DNA from: Owenia fusiformis | Taxonomy: Eukaryota; Annelida; Polychaeta; Sabellida; Oweniidae | NCBI GenBank assembly: GCA_903813345.2 | Contig: CAIIXF020000001.1 | Location: forward strand, 17,937,915 to 18,001,914 | Reading direction: 5' to 3' | Length of the DNA: 64,000 bases | Shown: piece after piece, positions 1-11,500 of the stretch | Layout of the letters: the number at the start of each line of letters is the position of its first letter | Numbering within the stretch: position 1 is the first letter of the stretch | Notes under the pieces: generated by a model | The model's database searches: none | What the model was told of the DNA's origin: nothing | The model's input: only the letters and a program-made list of their open reading frames with translations | Program-made: the position numbers and the translations under genes

Positions 1-1908
1 TTCTGCTATCATTTTACTTAGCTCTGAGTTCTTATTTACATTTTCTTCTTCCTGTACATATTATGCTTGTAATTGCTACAGCAAAGCCACTACATTTGTG
101 TGTTATGTTTTTATATGTAATGTGAAATAAATTCTATGAATAAAATAAACATTGAACATCAAGAAAATGTATGCAATACTCCATACACCTTCAAAATCAT
201 ATCAATGAGTAAAGATCCGGTCTCAGTCAACAGTACTTTCAAGGTTTATAGAATCGGTATACAATTAACCAGTTACCATCAAGAGAGGTCTAGAATTGCA
301 TGTTATAACATGGGTTTGCTTTATGCGCCTATGTTTATGATTTTGCATATTCTTGTATTCCAAAATCAATGGAATAAAAAATATTGAAGGAGAACATTTC
401 TTTTAAATAAAAATTCCCAAGGTTTGACCTACACTGCAGCTTTTACAACCACAAAACTGAATCACTGATGATTAGCAAATAATTGAGCATAATGATGAAT
501 AAGTAGATGGATAGAGATGTAAAACTGCCAGAACATTCATAATTACATGCTCAAATATATACGGATATAATACATAACCCTAACATGCCCTCTTTCAAGA
601 TCGGGCTTCACTGCTATAGCAGCTATAAGGAAAGCATGGGAATATAAACCCTTGGACCAAGGATACCAGCATGTGTATCCTCACTCTCACTTTGAAAAGG
701 GGACAGACCCTGTAAAACTTAAGAAAGTTTTTCAAGGAAACGAATACACTCTTTAACCAGAATATTACCAACCGTTTTTGTAAATTATGCGGACGAAGTA
801 ATTCCTTAGAAATGAAAAACATTGTCAATTTTTGAAGTTTACCTAATGCCACTCTGAAAAATTGAACAACATCATCTTATCAAATTTCAGAGCAAATTGA
901 TAACGAGATAATGAGGAAATCATTAATCAATTAGAAAATATTGGTGAAACTTATATTTGCATTTCCATTTCCAAGGTTACGTTATTTGATTGATTTTTTA
1001 CACGACATTTTCAAAAACAGTTGGGTTAGTACGGTAGTTGATGTTTTGTTTAATTTGGAACATGATTTATAGGGCCTTGTATTGTAAAAATATTGTTCCT
1101 CTTATTTTCTAAACATTTCAAACACACTAATTGTATATCTTAAAGTTTATTTTGGCATGTACAACTCAAGAATAATACATTAAATAGTTTGTTGCCAGGT
1201 GCACAGAGATACAACGTAACGCCCCATTATTAGTAACACACTGACATTATAATTTTGTATTTTCCCCATAATGTTTACACAGGTTTTGCTATTCATGTGT
1301 TGCCCTTATGCATTCTCCCCAACATCAGCAATGGAAAGGGAAACCTAAAATGCCTAAAATTTCACAGTATGATAAACTTTCCTGTTAAATAAAATGAGAT
1401 ATATCTATTAACGCCTTAGAATTTGTAACAGGCATAATTTTAACTTAGCTCAGCAAGTCTAATCTTTGAAAATTGTTTTTATACAATGGATGAAGAATTT
1501 ATTTGCAGACAAGTCAACATCATAAGACAAGTCAAGAAAGATTATCTAGTAAATTATTTTAGTTTATAAACAGCAAAGCTCCCGTATTTGTGCCCTGGGG
1601 TACACCAGCCTTTAGCTGATCAGATTCTAACCATTTGAAATATCATGTTAACTTATCCTACTTTCATCAATCAACAAGAATGAGTTGGTTCAAAACGCGA
1701 ATGCATTATAGTCATACCATCTCCAGACAGTAAAATGGATTGATGTGATCACAATCAAAGGCTAACGCTACATCTAAAGATATAGTATCTATTCTATTCT
1801 CTTTTCTCAATTTCAAGCTGCGATGTTGAGTTATTTGCGCGATATATATGGATTTAATCATATTTTTTCTCATGTTCAACTTTGAGTCAATAAACTCGAA
1901 TAAATAAA
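1..1908. other. Intergenic, no gene recognised
   Basis: AT-rich sequence. Short open frames at 136-387 (+) and 595-852 (-) have no recognisable domain, codon bias or splice context and look like chance. I see no repeat with a second copy nearby. Confidence 0.5.
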
Positions 1909-2518
1909 CACGCCCAGTGATCGTACAAAATGGATGGAGGGGGATTAGGCGATTTCTGCAAGAAAACTCAACAAATTTGGAAGATTTATTTTTTCAAGAG
2001 AAAATTTACAACTGGATTGAGAAATGAATAGGCGCAGTGCATGGCAAAATATGTTAGGTCATCTAGTAAACTTTTTTGAACTGATACCCTTCTAAGATAT
2101 GAGATCTATTAAAAAAGGCGCATCATCACCAACGTGCAAACGTCATGTTTTTGCTATAAATCGGGCAACAATGGTCTACACGACCTATAATAAATAGGTA
2201 TAAAGAACGTTATTATCACAATACTAATGACATTGCTCACTTTTTAAAGTTAGTTTCCATGCGTTATACAAAAAATAATCGAAATGAACTAATATTGGAT
2301 GGAGGGGGGGGGGATTGGATAGATATCATATCTTAGAATGGTATCAGTTCAAAAAAATTACTAGATGACCTAACATATTTTGCCATGCACTGTGCCTATT
2401 CATTTGGCAATCCAGTTGTAAATTTTCTCTTGAAAAAATAAATCTTCCAAATTTGTTGAGTTTTCTTGCAGAAATCGCCTAATCCCCCTCCATCCATTTT
2501 GTACGATCACCGGGCGTG
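1909..2518. mobile_element. Foldback (long terminal inverted repeat) DNA element, non-autonomous
   Basis: Two arms of about 195 bases (1909-2105 and 2321-2518) are near-perfect reverse complements. The outer ends read CACGCCCAGTGATCGTAC on the left and its complement (one mismatch) on the right. The element is flanked on both sides by ATAAA, a 5-bp target-site duplication. The loop of about 215 bases has no coding capacity and contains a G-run near 2305. This architecture is that of a non-autonomous foldback/MITE-type transposon. The superfamily is not assigned from the ends alone. Confidence 0.85.
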
Positions 2519-5500
2519 ATAAAGCAGATCCATTATTTCAGAATTGTTCGATTTACGTACGGCTGAATTTTGTATCAAATGGCCTTTTTGAAAAACAATA
2601 ATAGTTGAACCCCGATTTCTCATTCCAGCTTCACCAAACCAATATGAAACATCAAAAATCTACTATATTCACCATTCATTTAACAATTTTTAAAGATCCC
2701 ATTGAGTTAATTTGGATTTACAAGCCAGCGTTTCAATTGCCCCTCCCTTAAAGTTGATAAGGTGACTATGAGTATCAAATTTTGTTGATAAAATAAGTTC
2801 AACCTTGCAATTTTCTTTGGACTTAGGTATATCTCTCCACTGTAAACCTCGATCGTAACAGAAAATTGTGTTTATTGCATGTATACACTCGCTATCTTTT
2901 TTAAGTATACACTGTAGAGTCTATAATATACATGATAGCTGCACTGTTTAATTGGTAGAAAACACGCCAATACGATTAGAGTAGCACACAATAAATTGTG
3001 GCGCAATTTGCTCTATGATTCCAAATCCCTATTTGAAAGGTGATTAAGTGTCACTTAACTAAATTTATACATAAAATTGTATATTTGTAATTGCATTCTT
3101 AAATATAGGAGAATTATGTAAACTTTCGTATTTCTATGATCGTTAGTTGATACGAGTAGAAAAGTCAAATTAATTCATAAAACATATGTACATTTGGTGG
3201 GAAGATGTTTTTAATGTAAAGTAATATATTTATCTAAACATAGTTTTCCAAGCTTCTTACAAAATTTAGAATGATTTGCTCCACATTTGTTTGACCACCC
3301 TGTACATTGTCTCTTACGTACTCGAAATTGCAGTTTTAGTTGAAATGAAGGTTTTAGCCTACACATTGTCAGTTATGTAAACCTATTTTATTTGCATTCG
3401 AATTGAGCATCTTAAAAATGTAAATGTATGTTACGACCGTTAGGAGTTATCTACTCTGCAGTGGTTATCTAAATTACAGATATACCATGTCTGTTGTCTG
3501 CTTATAGCTAATTTTAAGGCTATGCCATTAAAATTATTTGCCATTCAATATGATATGATCGTAAAGTTAACCTCATCGTGAGTACTATGTCCCTAGGATT
3601 CATAAAACATCGGTTAAACGCATTTAATTAGACATAAATCATGTTTGTTTTTCATTTGGACTTCATTAGCATTCTTTATGTTAATGTATTTAAACTTTTG
3701 TTTAACGAAAATATGAATAACCATTATACAATCGGAATCCGGGAAACATACAGTGAATCTCATGGATACTTTCTATTATGCTATTCAGCCTCTTTCAAGC
3801 ACCCTTTGCCTCGGGGGTCATACTCGTCGATTCAGGTAATTCATTCATCTTATATTTATTTGTTTTCATTGCGCTTAAAAATAATTATTCAACCATTTAG
3901 CATATTTTATTATCGTAATGTCCACTATAGTCTACATGGTTCATTAACTGTTTATGTGTTTAAATCAATTTAGATCGTGGCAACCCTAACATATAAATCA
4001 TTGACAAACATTCGAAATATATTCATTGATCGAGGTCAGAAAAGTTTTTAACAAAGTTATATAAAAGAACGCCGATCTCTGTTTTTAAGGATATTGAGTG
4101 ATCTCATCCTCATGCATGGACCTTTTATTTTAGGATTCAATTGTTTTAGCATTTTCTTCCGAGTTAAAATAGCATGGGAAATAAACGCACCTATGTTTGA
4201 ATACAATTACAGACATACATTTCTGAATGTAATTTAGTAACCTACAACCTTAGAGGTTCAATTGCTCTCATATATAATGGAAATAAAACCTGGTCTGTAC
4301 TTAGAACTATCGCAAGCCCTCCTAAATATGGCAAATTTAGTTATTGGGAAAAGACAGAACTGAAAGATAACCAAGAAATACGACTCAACTTTGGCCAACT
4401 TGAAAATATACTGACGCTATAAATCCCCTGGGTTAGATAGGCAAGTGATTTAATAAACGCAACGAGCACATTTTTCATCCTAATAACTGCTTAGACTTTG
4501 GTTGCCATGTAGTCGCAATCTCTGCTAAAGGCGATAGGTCTCTGAGACCTTCCCCCAGTTCACCCAGTGCTGCTTTTATTGCTGCGCTCATTGAACGCAA
4601 AGTGAAGACGGTCGTAAATAAAAAATATATTGAAAAGTGGATAGTACTCGCACGACCTCGAATCTTGAAGCTGAAACCAACTCTAGTTTCAGGCCTGACT
4701 ATTAAACTGTAACGTGAATTGGGAAGGAAGAGGGGATTGGTTGGGAGAAAACATGTGCTCATCAACCATCAATAGCAGAATTTGATTGTATGTTTAATTG
4801 TGGTATTGGTCTTGTAGTGCAAGATCGATGGTTAATCTCGTTGCTAGGAGACACGCTTTAACGTTTTCAAAACCGGATATACTGGATTATACATTAGATT
4901 ATGCTGCCATCTTTTGGAAAATGCCATTGCTTGCATTGCGATGACGTATATGAAACATATGGCATATCAACAACGCATATCAACAACAAAGCAAATGCCT
5001 TCAAAAGTGGACGTGGCCTTCATTCGATCGAGTACACATCTGTGATGTGGCAGACACATGATATTTCCAAATTCGAACTTAACACGCAAATCCCCATGTG
5101 CAGTCTGTATATGGTTCCAGGTTTTTTGTTAATTAATTTGAGTAATTCGTACAACATTCTTGTTCTAGTATCTCAGAAGCAAGACAATACAGCATTTGGA
5201 CGCAGTGTGCAAACATCAAAGTATTCCAATCAATTTTGCACTATCAATTCACTTAAATGTAACAGCTAAATTTACCTTAAAATGTACTAAAATCGAAATA
5301 AACTTTCATAGATCGATATGGTACAAAGGCAACACTTATTTCAACCATTTAGTGCAACTAAACCGGAAGGATGTATGGAGGCCATTTGACTTTTGTCAGC
5401 TGCAGCAAGAAGATTCTTTCCTTCACAATGACCTTCTTGGAGTTTACTGGATCGGTATTTCCGAGTGGTGGAAAGGTTGTACACTATATTTTCTGGATTC

Positions 5501-8500
5501 TCTGAAGTCTTGTCTTTACCCTGTAAATCGAGATTGTGTCGCATTTTATCACTTCTCATTTCACAGGGTAAATACAAAACTCAGTTTTTGCTTCAAATCA
5601 AACCATTCCCGACGGCCCCTTCACAATTTGCCATATACCTTCAGCAATATAGTTGCGGATTTGCTGCTCAACGCTCAAGATAGTCAACTCCCACGTTAAC
5701 TATTGGAATAACTTTTTTGAGCTTGAGAAGTAATTGAATAAACAGAGCACCAAATGTGTTGTCAATTGAAATATGACTTAGGTGAATAGCTTGTCTTCCA
5801 GGTTATGATATATTGCAATATTGGTGTAGTTGACATTTTTTGTTGCCACTATGAGAGAATAAAACTTTTTAAAATTGACATAAAGAAGTTTTAAGCACTT
5901 TATAATGATCAAAAAGGGTAGCTAAGGACATAGGATGTTATGTACGACGCACTCGAGTGAACAGTTGACTATTATATATGTATTTATTCAAGAGGTTTGA
6001 AGTGAAATCGATCCCATAAAATCCATGTTGAGAGTTTTGACTCTGGCATGCAGATTTTCACTTCCACTCGAATAAGGAACAACAAGTTTGCACTTTTAAT
6101 GTTGGGTCATGCCACTTTACTCGTATAGTTCCTTTACGGATCTGCTTTATGATTACAAAAGGCTATCATTAATCTGATAAAACAAAACATGTAATGATCC
6201 CGGAATATGATCTTGTATTTGATATGTGATTAATACTTATATCAATTCTATTCCATTTTAAACCTCAATACATATCATCTGATATCAACTATCATCGATA
6301 TGAATCTTAACGCCTTGAAATTTTTCCGCAAAATCCGTTGCCATCTCACAAAACAAGTCTCTGTTGTAAATGTGATTCCGAGTAGCTCAAAGATATGCAA
6401 GAACTATTTTCTAGTGGTGTTGTATTCAGTATAAGTATCCATCCGCCAATCACCTTCAGGGAGTAACCGATGTGGTAAGTTGTACATTTTATGATTATTT
6501 TATGAAAATATTAACCATTTTATAGTTTGACGAGGTAATTATAGATGTTGATATGTATTTAGATTCACTAGAAATTGTTTTTTAAACATGAATTAATGAA
6601 TAGATTGACAATAAAACAGCTTATATTTCCTTGTACAAAAAGTCAAGGAGGCATTTCACCGCTTGGTTAATCCCATTAACGAACCATTGACCATTCATTA
6701 TTTGCGCGTATTTATTCACGTAAACCTCCGTTTCGACGTACTATTTTAAACAATTATTTCTAAATTAAAACAATGCAATTTTGTCAAAATTTGAAAAATA
6801 TTATACGATAGTAAGGAATATTCTTATAGAAGGAACTGTGATTATCGTTTACGGTGGTGTGTCAAGATGCATCGCTAAAATTCCGCTTTCAAAAAGGTTG
6901 TAACGTAACCAGCAGGAATATTTTGTATCATTTCAAGCGAAATGCTGAGCATATACCTCAGTACGTTCTATATATGATCCGTTAAAGTGTAAAGTATAAG
7001 TTGTATTTCACAACCTATATGGTTCCGTTCCTGTCCGTTCACTCCGCAATTCAAATCATCCTGGTACCGTGTATTCACATAAACTCCAGTGAAAAAGACA
7101 TTGGATCTAAAGCTTATGCGTAAAGTGATTCAATACCAATGACATGTTCTTGGATAATTAAGGGGTTTCCCTCCTCCAAAGTAAAGGAGTAAAATGATAA
7201 ATCAGAATGTCCTATCAAGAATTGTAGTTTATGATAGATGAAGAGCCAAAAATATAGTCATATATCACCACTTCTGTCGTCTCAAATAATGCTTGTCCTG
7301 ATCCATAACTTACTTACAAGACACTTCCATTTACAAAATGGACATATTCATTAAAGATGTACGTATCTACGTGCGTTTGGATGGTTATTTTCCCATGTTT
7401 TATCGAAAAAATCTGTGTCAGTAATTTTAGGAACAAAAGTATAAACGTTGAATGCCCATACACACATAATGCATTATAGGCAAGTTTATCTCATAACCAT
7501 TTTAAAATAGTCATACGTACTATTGTAGTGCCATGGTGATACTTGAACTATTTTTCAACACTACTTACGGTCATCATAACTATACTCTTCATGTGGCAGA
7601 TGCTCAAAAAACTATAAATAACAATACATATGAATAAGTTATAAATTCTGATCACTGGAACAGTTATTCCTATTTACATGAATTTAATCGCCGATTTATC
7701 ATTTGAATTATAAATACATTCACTTTAGTTCGCTCTTTAATACAAATCAATCAACCTGTCTTTTTACTGAATAAATATTATACAATTTTGCAGCCATAAA
7801 CAGACTCATCAATATTTATAACAATAATTTGTGAGTACTAAAATTCTGTCCTGATCATATATCCGTTATTTCTATGTAGATTTAGATGCAAATTGAATCA
7901 TTCACTTACCGACGTTACATGTGATTAGTTAATCCTGTTTTACCATCCCCTAAAGGTCTACATTACGACCAATTTATGTAACAATACAATTATGATATAT
8001 TTCAAACCTGTATTATGATTCTAATGCGGCTATCACGATTTATGGTTTTTAGGTTAACATTTTGACTTTGCTGCATTTTGAATTAAATCTTCCTCCGAAT
8101 CTAAGATACTTTTCTAAATGCAAACACTAAGATGTTTTTCATTTAAATAGCTCCCAGACAAAACGGTGTTGAAACTGTATAAAACAGTAGTTTCGAGGTA
8201 AGAAACCATACATAAAAAACAAATAAAATGTCTGGACCATTCTGTCCTTGTGAGGTGTTTTGGATCGGTGCTAATTACCTCTGATATTTCAATATAAAAT
8301 AGGTAAAATATTAAATATTGTATTTTTACAATATTCATTAACTCAATATGATTATGAATATAGGAATTGGCTCCATTTTTACATCAAAAATAATTATTTC
8401 AAATTAATCATTTTTGCGTTTGATTGAGTACAGGGTGGGCTAAAAAGTAACATTGTAAAAATATTATGGAATTTGAAAAATAAATAATTTATGAATGTCT

Positions 8501-8818
8501 AAAGATATGTTTTATTTTCATAATATTTCAGCACATGTATTTGTAAAATAATAATTTTGGTTTCGTAGACACAGTCGTTGGTTTAGAGATTGCATTTTTT
8601 ACTTATAACACAGTAGTGCAATATCAGCACATTGGACAGTCAAAGGTTGCATTTGTATGAAAATAAGGAAAAACACAAAAATCTTAAATTAATATGACGT
8701 TTCATGAACACAACTATGTTATATATAGTGGGCCTCCATAATCGTGTTAATTTGATCAAACTTAATGATTCAATAACAATAAAATCCAAATTTAGAATAA
8801 GTCAAATGAACAAACATA
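2519..8818. other. Intergenic, no gene recognised
   Basis: Mostly AT-rich unique-looking DNA. Small open frames at 3641-3973, 4475-4765 (-), 4901-5269 and 5196-5699 overlap one another on both strands and show no domain or splice structure, so I do not call them. Two isolated sequences look like solo ends of TA-inserting elements: CCACCCTGTA at about 3296-3305 and TACAGGGTGGGC at about 8429-8440. No matching partner ends were seen close by. Confidence 0.45.
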
Positions 8819-10160
8819 CGAGGGTTGTCCCAGAAGTAATGCACTATATGCTCTAACTTTCTTTAATATTCTTCAATTCAGCTGAAATTTTGTGTATACA
8901 ACAATTGAAGTTTTATCTATTATATCCTGAAGTTTCAGCATCCAAAATTAATATTAAGTCTTAAGATGGTTGCTATAACAACATGGGGGTAGGGTTGGGC
9001 GGGGCAGGTACCAATTGTTCTTATTATGAAAAGATCTAAAGTGTTATTTTATTAATATTTCTTTCCTTTAAATGATCAAAATGTTTGGGAAATTGTTAAA
9101 TTTATTCAACATGATGTTAACCAAGTACAAATAATGACATTTAGCACTGTGATGTCATAATACCACATTTCAATAGTCACGAATTCAAATACAGTCGCAG
9201 TCAAGAAATTGCAAAACTGGCTGCAATTCTCACCTGATAACAGAAGGCCTTGCGTTTGGTGACCTAATTTCATACTTCACTTGGACTCACAGCCATGCAA
9301 AACAATGCTACCATGAAGAAAGTAGATAGAATATCAGTTATCACACGTTTCAGCATGTGATACAGGAAATATTCCACGAAAGGTAATACTGTATCATCCA
9401 CGAAAGCGAAGCTTGAGTGGTGATACATTGTTACCCGAGTGGAATATTTCCTGTATCACATAAGCTGAAACGTGTGATGACGATTTTATCACATGTCTAG
9501 GAATCTTGAAGCATTTTGATTTGGTCAGTTATGATTGTGTTCAGTACCTGGTGTACTTCTGGTAACTATTATAATTTTTGATTTCGCTTTGAAACAATAT
9601 GACGTCATACCGTTGTATTCGTACTTGTTTGTGAAATATTATGACGTCATATTGTTTTCCTTAGCTAGAAGTGATATAATCAGTGACGTCACATCGCTGC
9701 TATTGATCATCACTGGTTGCCTCTAGTAACGTGTGAGACGGCCGTGTGAGACGGGAAAACTCACACGGTAATCAACCAATCAGATTACTTGAATTTTACA
9801 GAGCATGTGATAATGTGCAATATACATTCATTAAATCTAGGATGTGCTCATAGCAATTTAGTATCTTAAAATGTATTTTTGAGCATACTTCTTATAGCTA
9901 CACCAAATGGTATTTGTTGATTAATTATTTCATATTTTCAATTTTTCATTCCTTTTGACTTGACTGTAAAACCTGCCCCGCCCTACCCAAACTCAACAAC
10001 TTGATTTTATCATAACATCAATATAGTTTTATCAATCAACATGAAAATTTCTAGAATGATCAAAATGTCTTTAAGGAACATTTACTGAAAATTTCATGGA
10101 AAAATATTAATTATTGATGAAGTTAGAGCATATAGTGCATTACTTTTGGGACAACCCTCG
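8819..10160. mobile_element. Tc1/mariner-like non-autonomous element flanked by TA
   Basis: The left end CGAGGGTTGTCCCAGAAGTA at 8819 is matched by its reverse complement (one mismatch in the first 20) ending at 10160. The match extends about 40 bases inward (ATGCACTATATGCTCTAACTT). Both ends are bordered by TA (8817-8818 and 10161-10162), the target duplication of the Tc1/mariner superfamily. The 1342-bp interior has no transposase frame. It contains a second inverted repeat (GATACAGGAAATATTCCACG near 9360, and its complement near 9440), so it may be a composite or a nested insertion. Confidence 0.8.
9358..9465. repeat. Inverted repeat nested in the mariner-like element
   Basis: GTGATACAGGAAATATTCCA near 9358-9377 is repeated in inverse near 9440-9460 (TGGAATATTTCCTGTATCAC), enclosing a loop of about 65 bases. 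It is followed by several TGACGTCA-like motifs (9601, 9650, 9685). It looks like a small foldback unit inside the larger element. Confidence 0.6.
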
Positions 10161-10930
10161 TATATCTACCCAAAATAGGGGAGATTTTGTTTTAAAATTT
10201 AAATCAATCTATAAGCCAATATGGTTATCCTGTATTTTAAAGTTAGATATGTAGTGTACCTTTTCTAAAAGATTGCTACTGTATAGTCGGAATATAGTAT
10301 TGCATCAAGTCCCTATCCACCCCCTCATTATTCGTGTCCTTGTATTTCATTTGAAACACATCACATTCTCCAAAAAGTGAATTGGGAGACTCAGTTAGTT
10401 AGAAAATAAGAGTACAACTGGTCATTAGAAAAGAACCTCAAAATCCCCCCAAAAGAGTGATCAAATATATAAGAGGCTCAAATGATGTAGGTCAACCTAT
10501 TGATAGAAAGTGTTATGATATTTTGAATGTGACTGGGAGAAATTAGGAAGATTACGTATTATTTACTGTACAGTATATAGGTTTCAACTATATGGTTGGT
10601 CTTGTCAAAATGCACAAAGCATAAAATACGAAGTTTGGTTGGGAACTCTGAGGGTCTGCTATATACCTCATGATCTAGGTACTGTTTAAGTGGAAACTGG
10701 AAACCCCAATATATGGCATGTAACATGAAAAGTACCTGGGGAAAATAAATTTCCATTTTCAAGTTCCTTGTGTCACATATTTCTTTTTTCGTAAAGATAA
10801 ACAATAGTTTATGCTTTTGTAAATTATAATATTTCACGAAAGGGTCAAGCACTGCAAAGTATGACAAAGAGTATTTAGGATGAATATTAGTACGAGACAA
10901 CTATCCTAAAACACTTTGGCACCCAGTCGA
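10161..10930. other. Intergenic, nothing recognised
   Basis: AT-rich sequence. A reverse frame at 10559-10900 has no domain or supporting splice signals. Confidence 0.4.
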
Positions 10931-11500
10931 AATGTTGAGACATGCGCAGACCTCTATTTAGCGATATTTTCATTTCAAATATGGCGGCCAATCCGATGTC
11001 TGACGACCCTTACAAAGAATCTAGGCAGTGTGCATTTTTACTTCCTGTGAAATAACAAGCGGCATTTAGTAGTTGTTTTGTGTTTTATTATCATTCTGCA
11101 TCGTAATTCTATGTGATGTGGTGTTGAAATGTCAGCAGAAATACATATCCATACGATAATCGAGTGAATCAGATAACAGATTTTTCGGAAACCCGTCTCG
11201 TGCTAAGCGTGTAAAAACTTGTATTAACATGCTCAAAAGTGTCAATGTGCACATCAATGTCAAGCTAAATCAATGTTGTGTCGAAAACAGGTACCTGATC
11301 TACTCAAAACAGCTTGTCATTCACGTATACACACTTAGCAAACACGGCGAAATGATCTGAATCTTGGAATTTCGTTCGAGAGCTAGTAATGTTTGCTCCG
11401 GTCTTTGTCATAAGTGTTTATCAGACTTCACGCATGCTCAGAAGAAAAACCATCAACCAATAACGTTTATAAATCAATTTTGCGCATGCGCCTTACAACG
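10931..11500. promoter_or_regulatory. Promoter-like stretch with NRF1/YY1-type motifs
   Basis: This stretch is richer in CpG-containing motifs than its surroundings. It holds CATGCGCAGA (10941), a YY1-like AAATATGGCGGCCAAT across 10978-10993, CGCATGCTCA (11431) and a palindromic NRF1-type TGCGCATGCGC (11481-11491), plus CCAAT motifs. The ATGGCGG at 10981 opens a 24-codon frame that ends at 11055. Such a combination is typical of TATA-less animal promoters. No downstream gene could be recognised, so this is a weak inference; it could instead be an enhancer or an old insertion. Confidence 0.25.

Noticed and set aside
4475-5699. Overlapping open frames of 70-167 codons on both strands
   Set aside because: They overlap each other, have no recognisable domain, no splice context and AT-driven composition.
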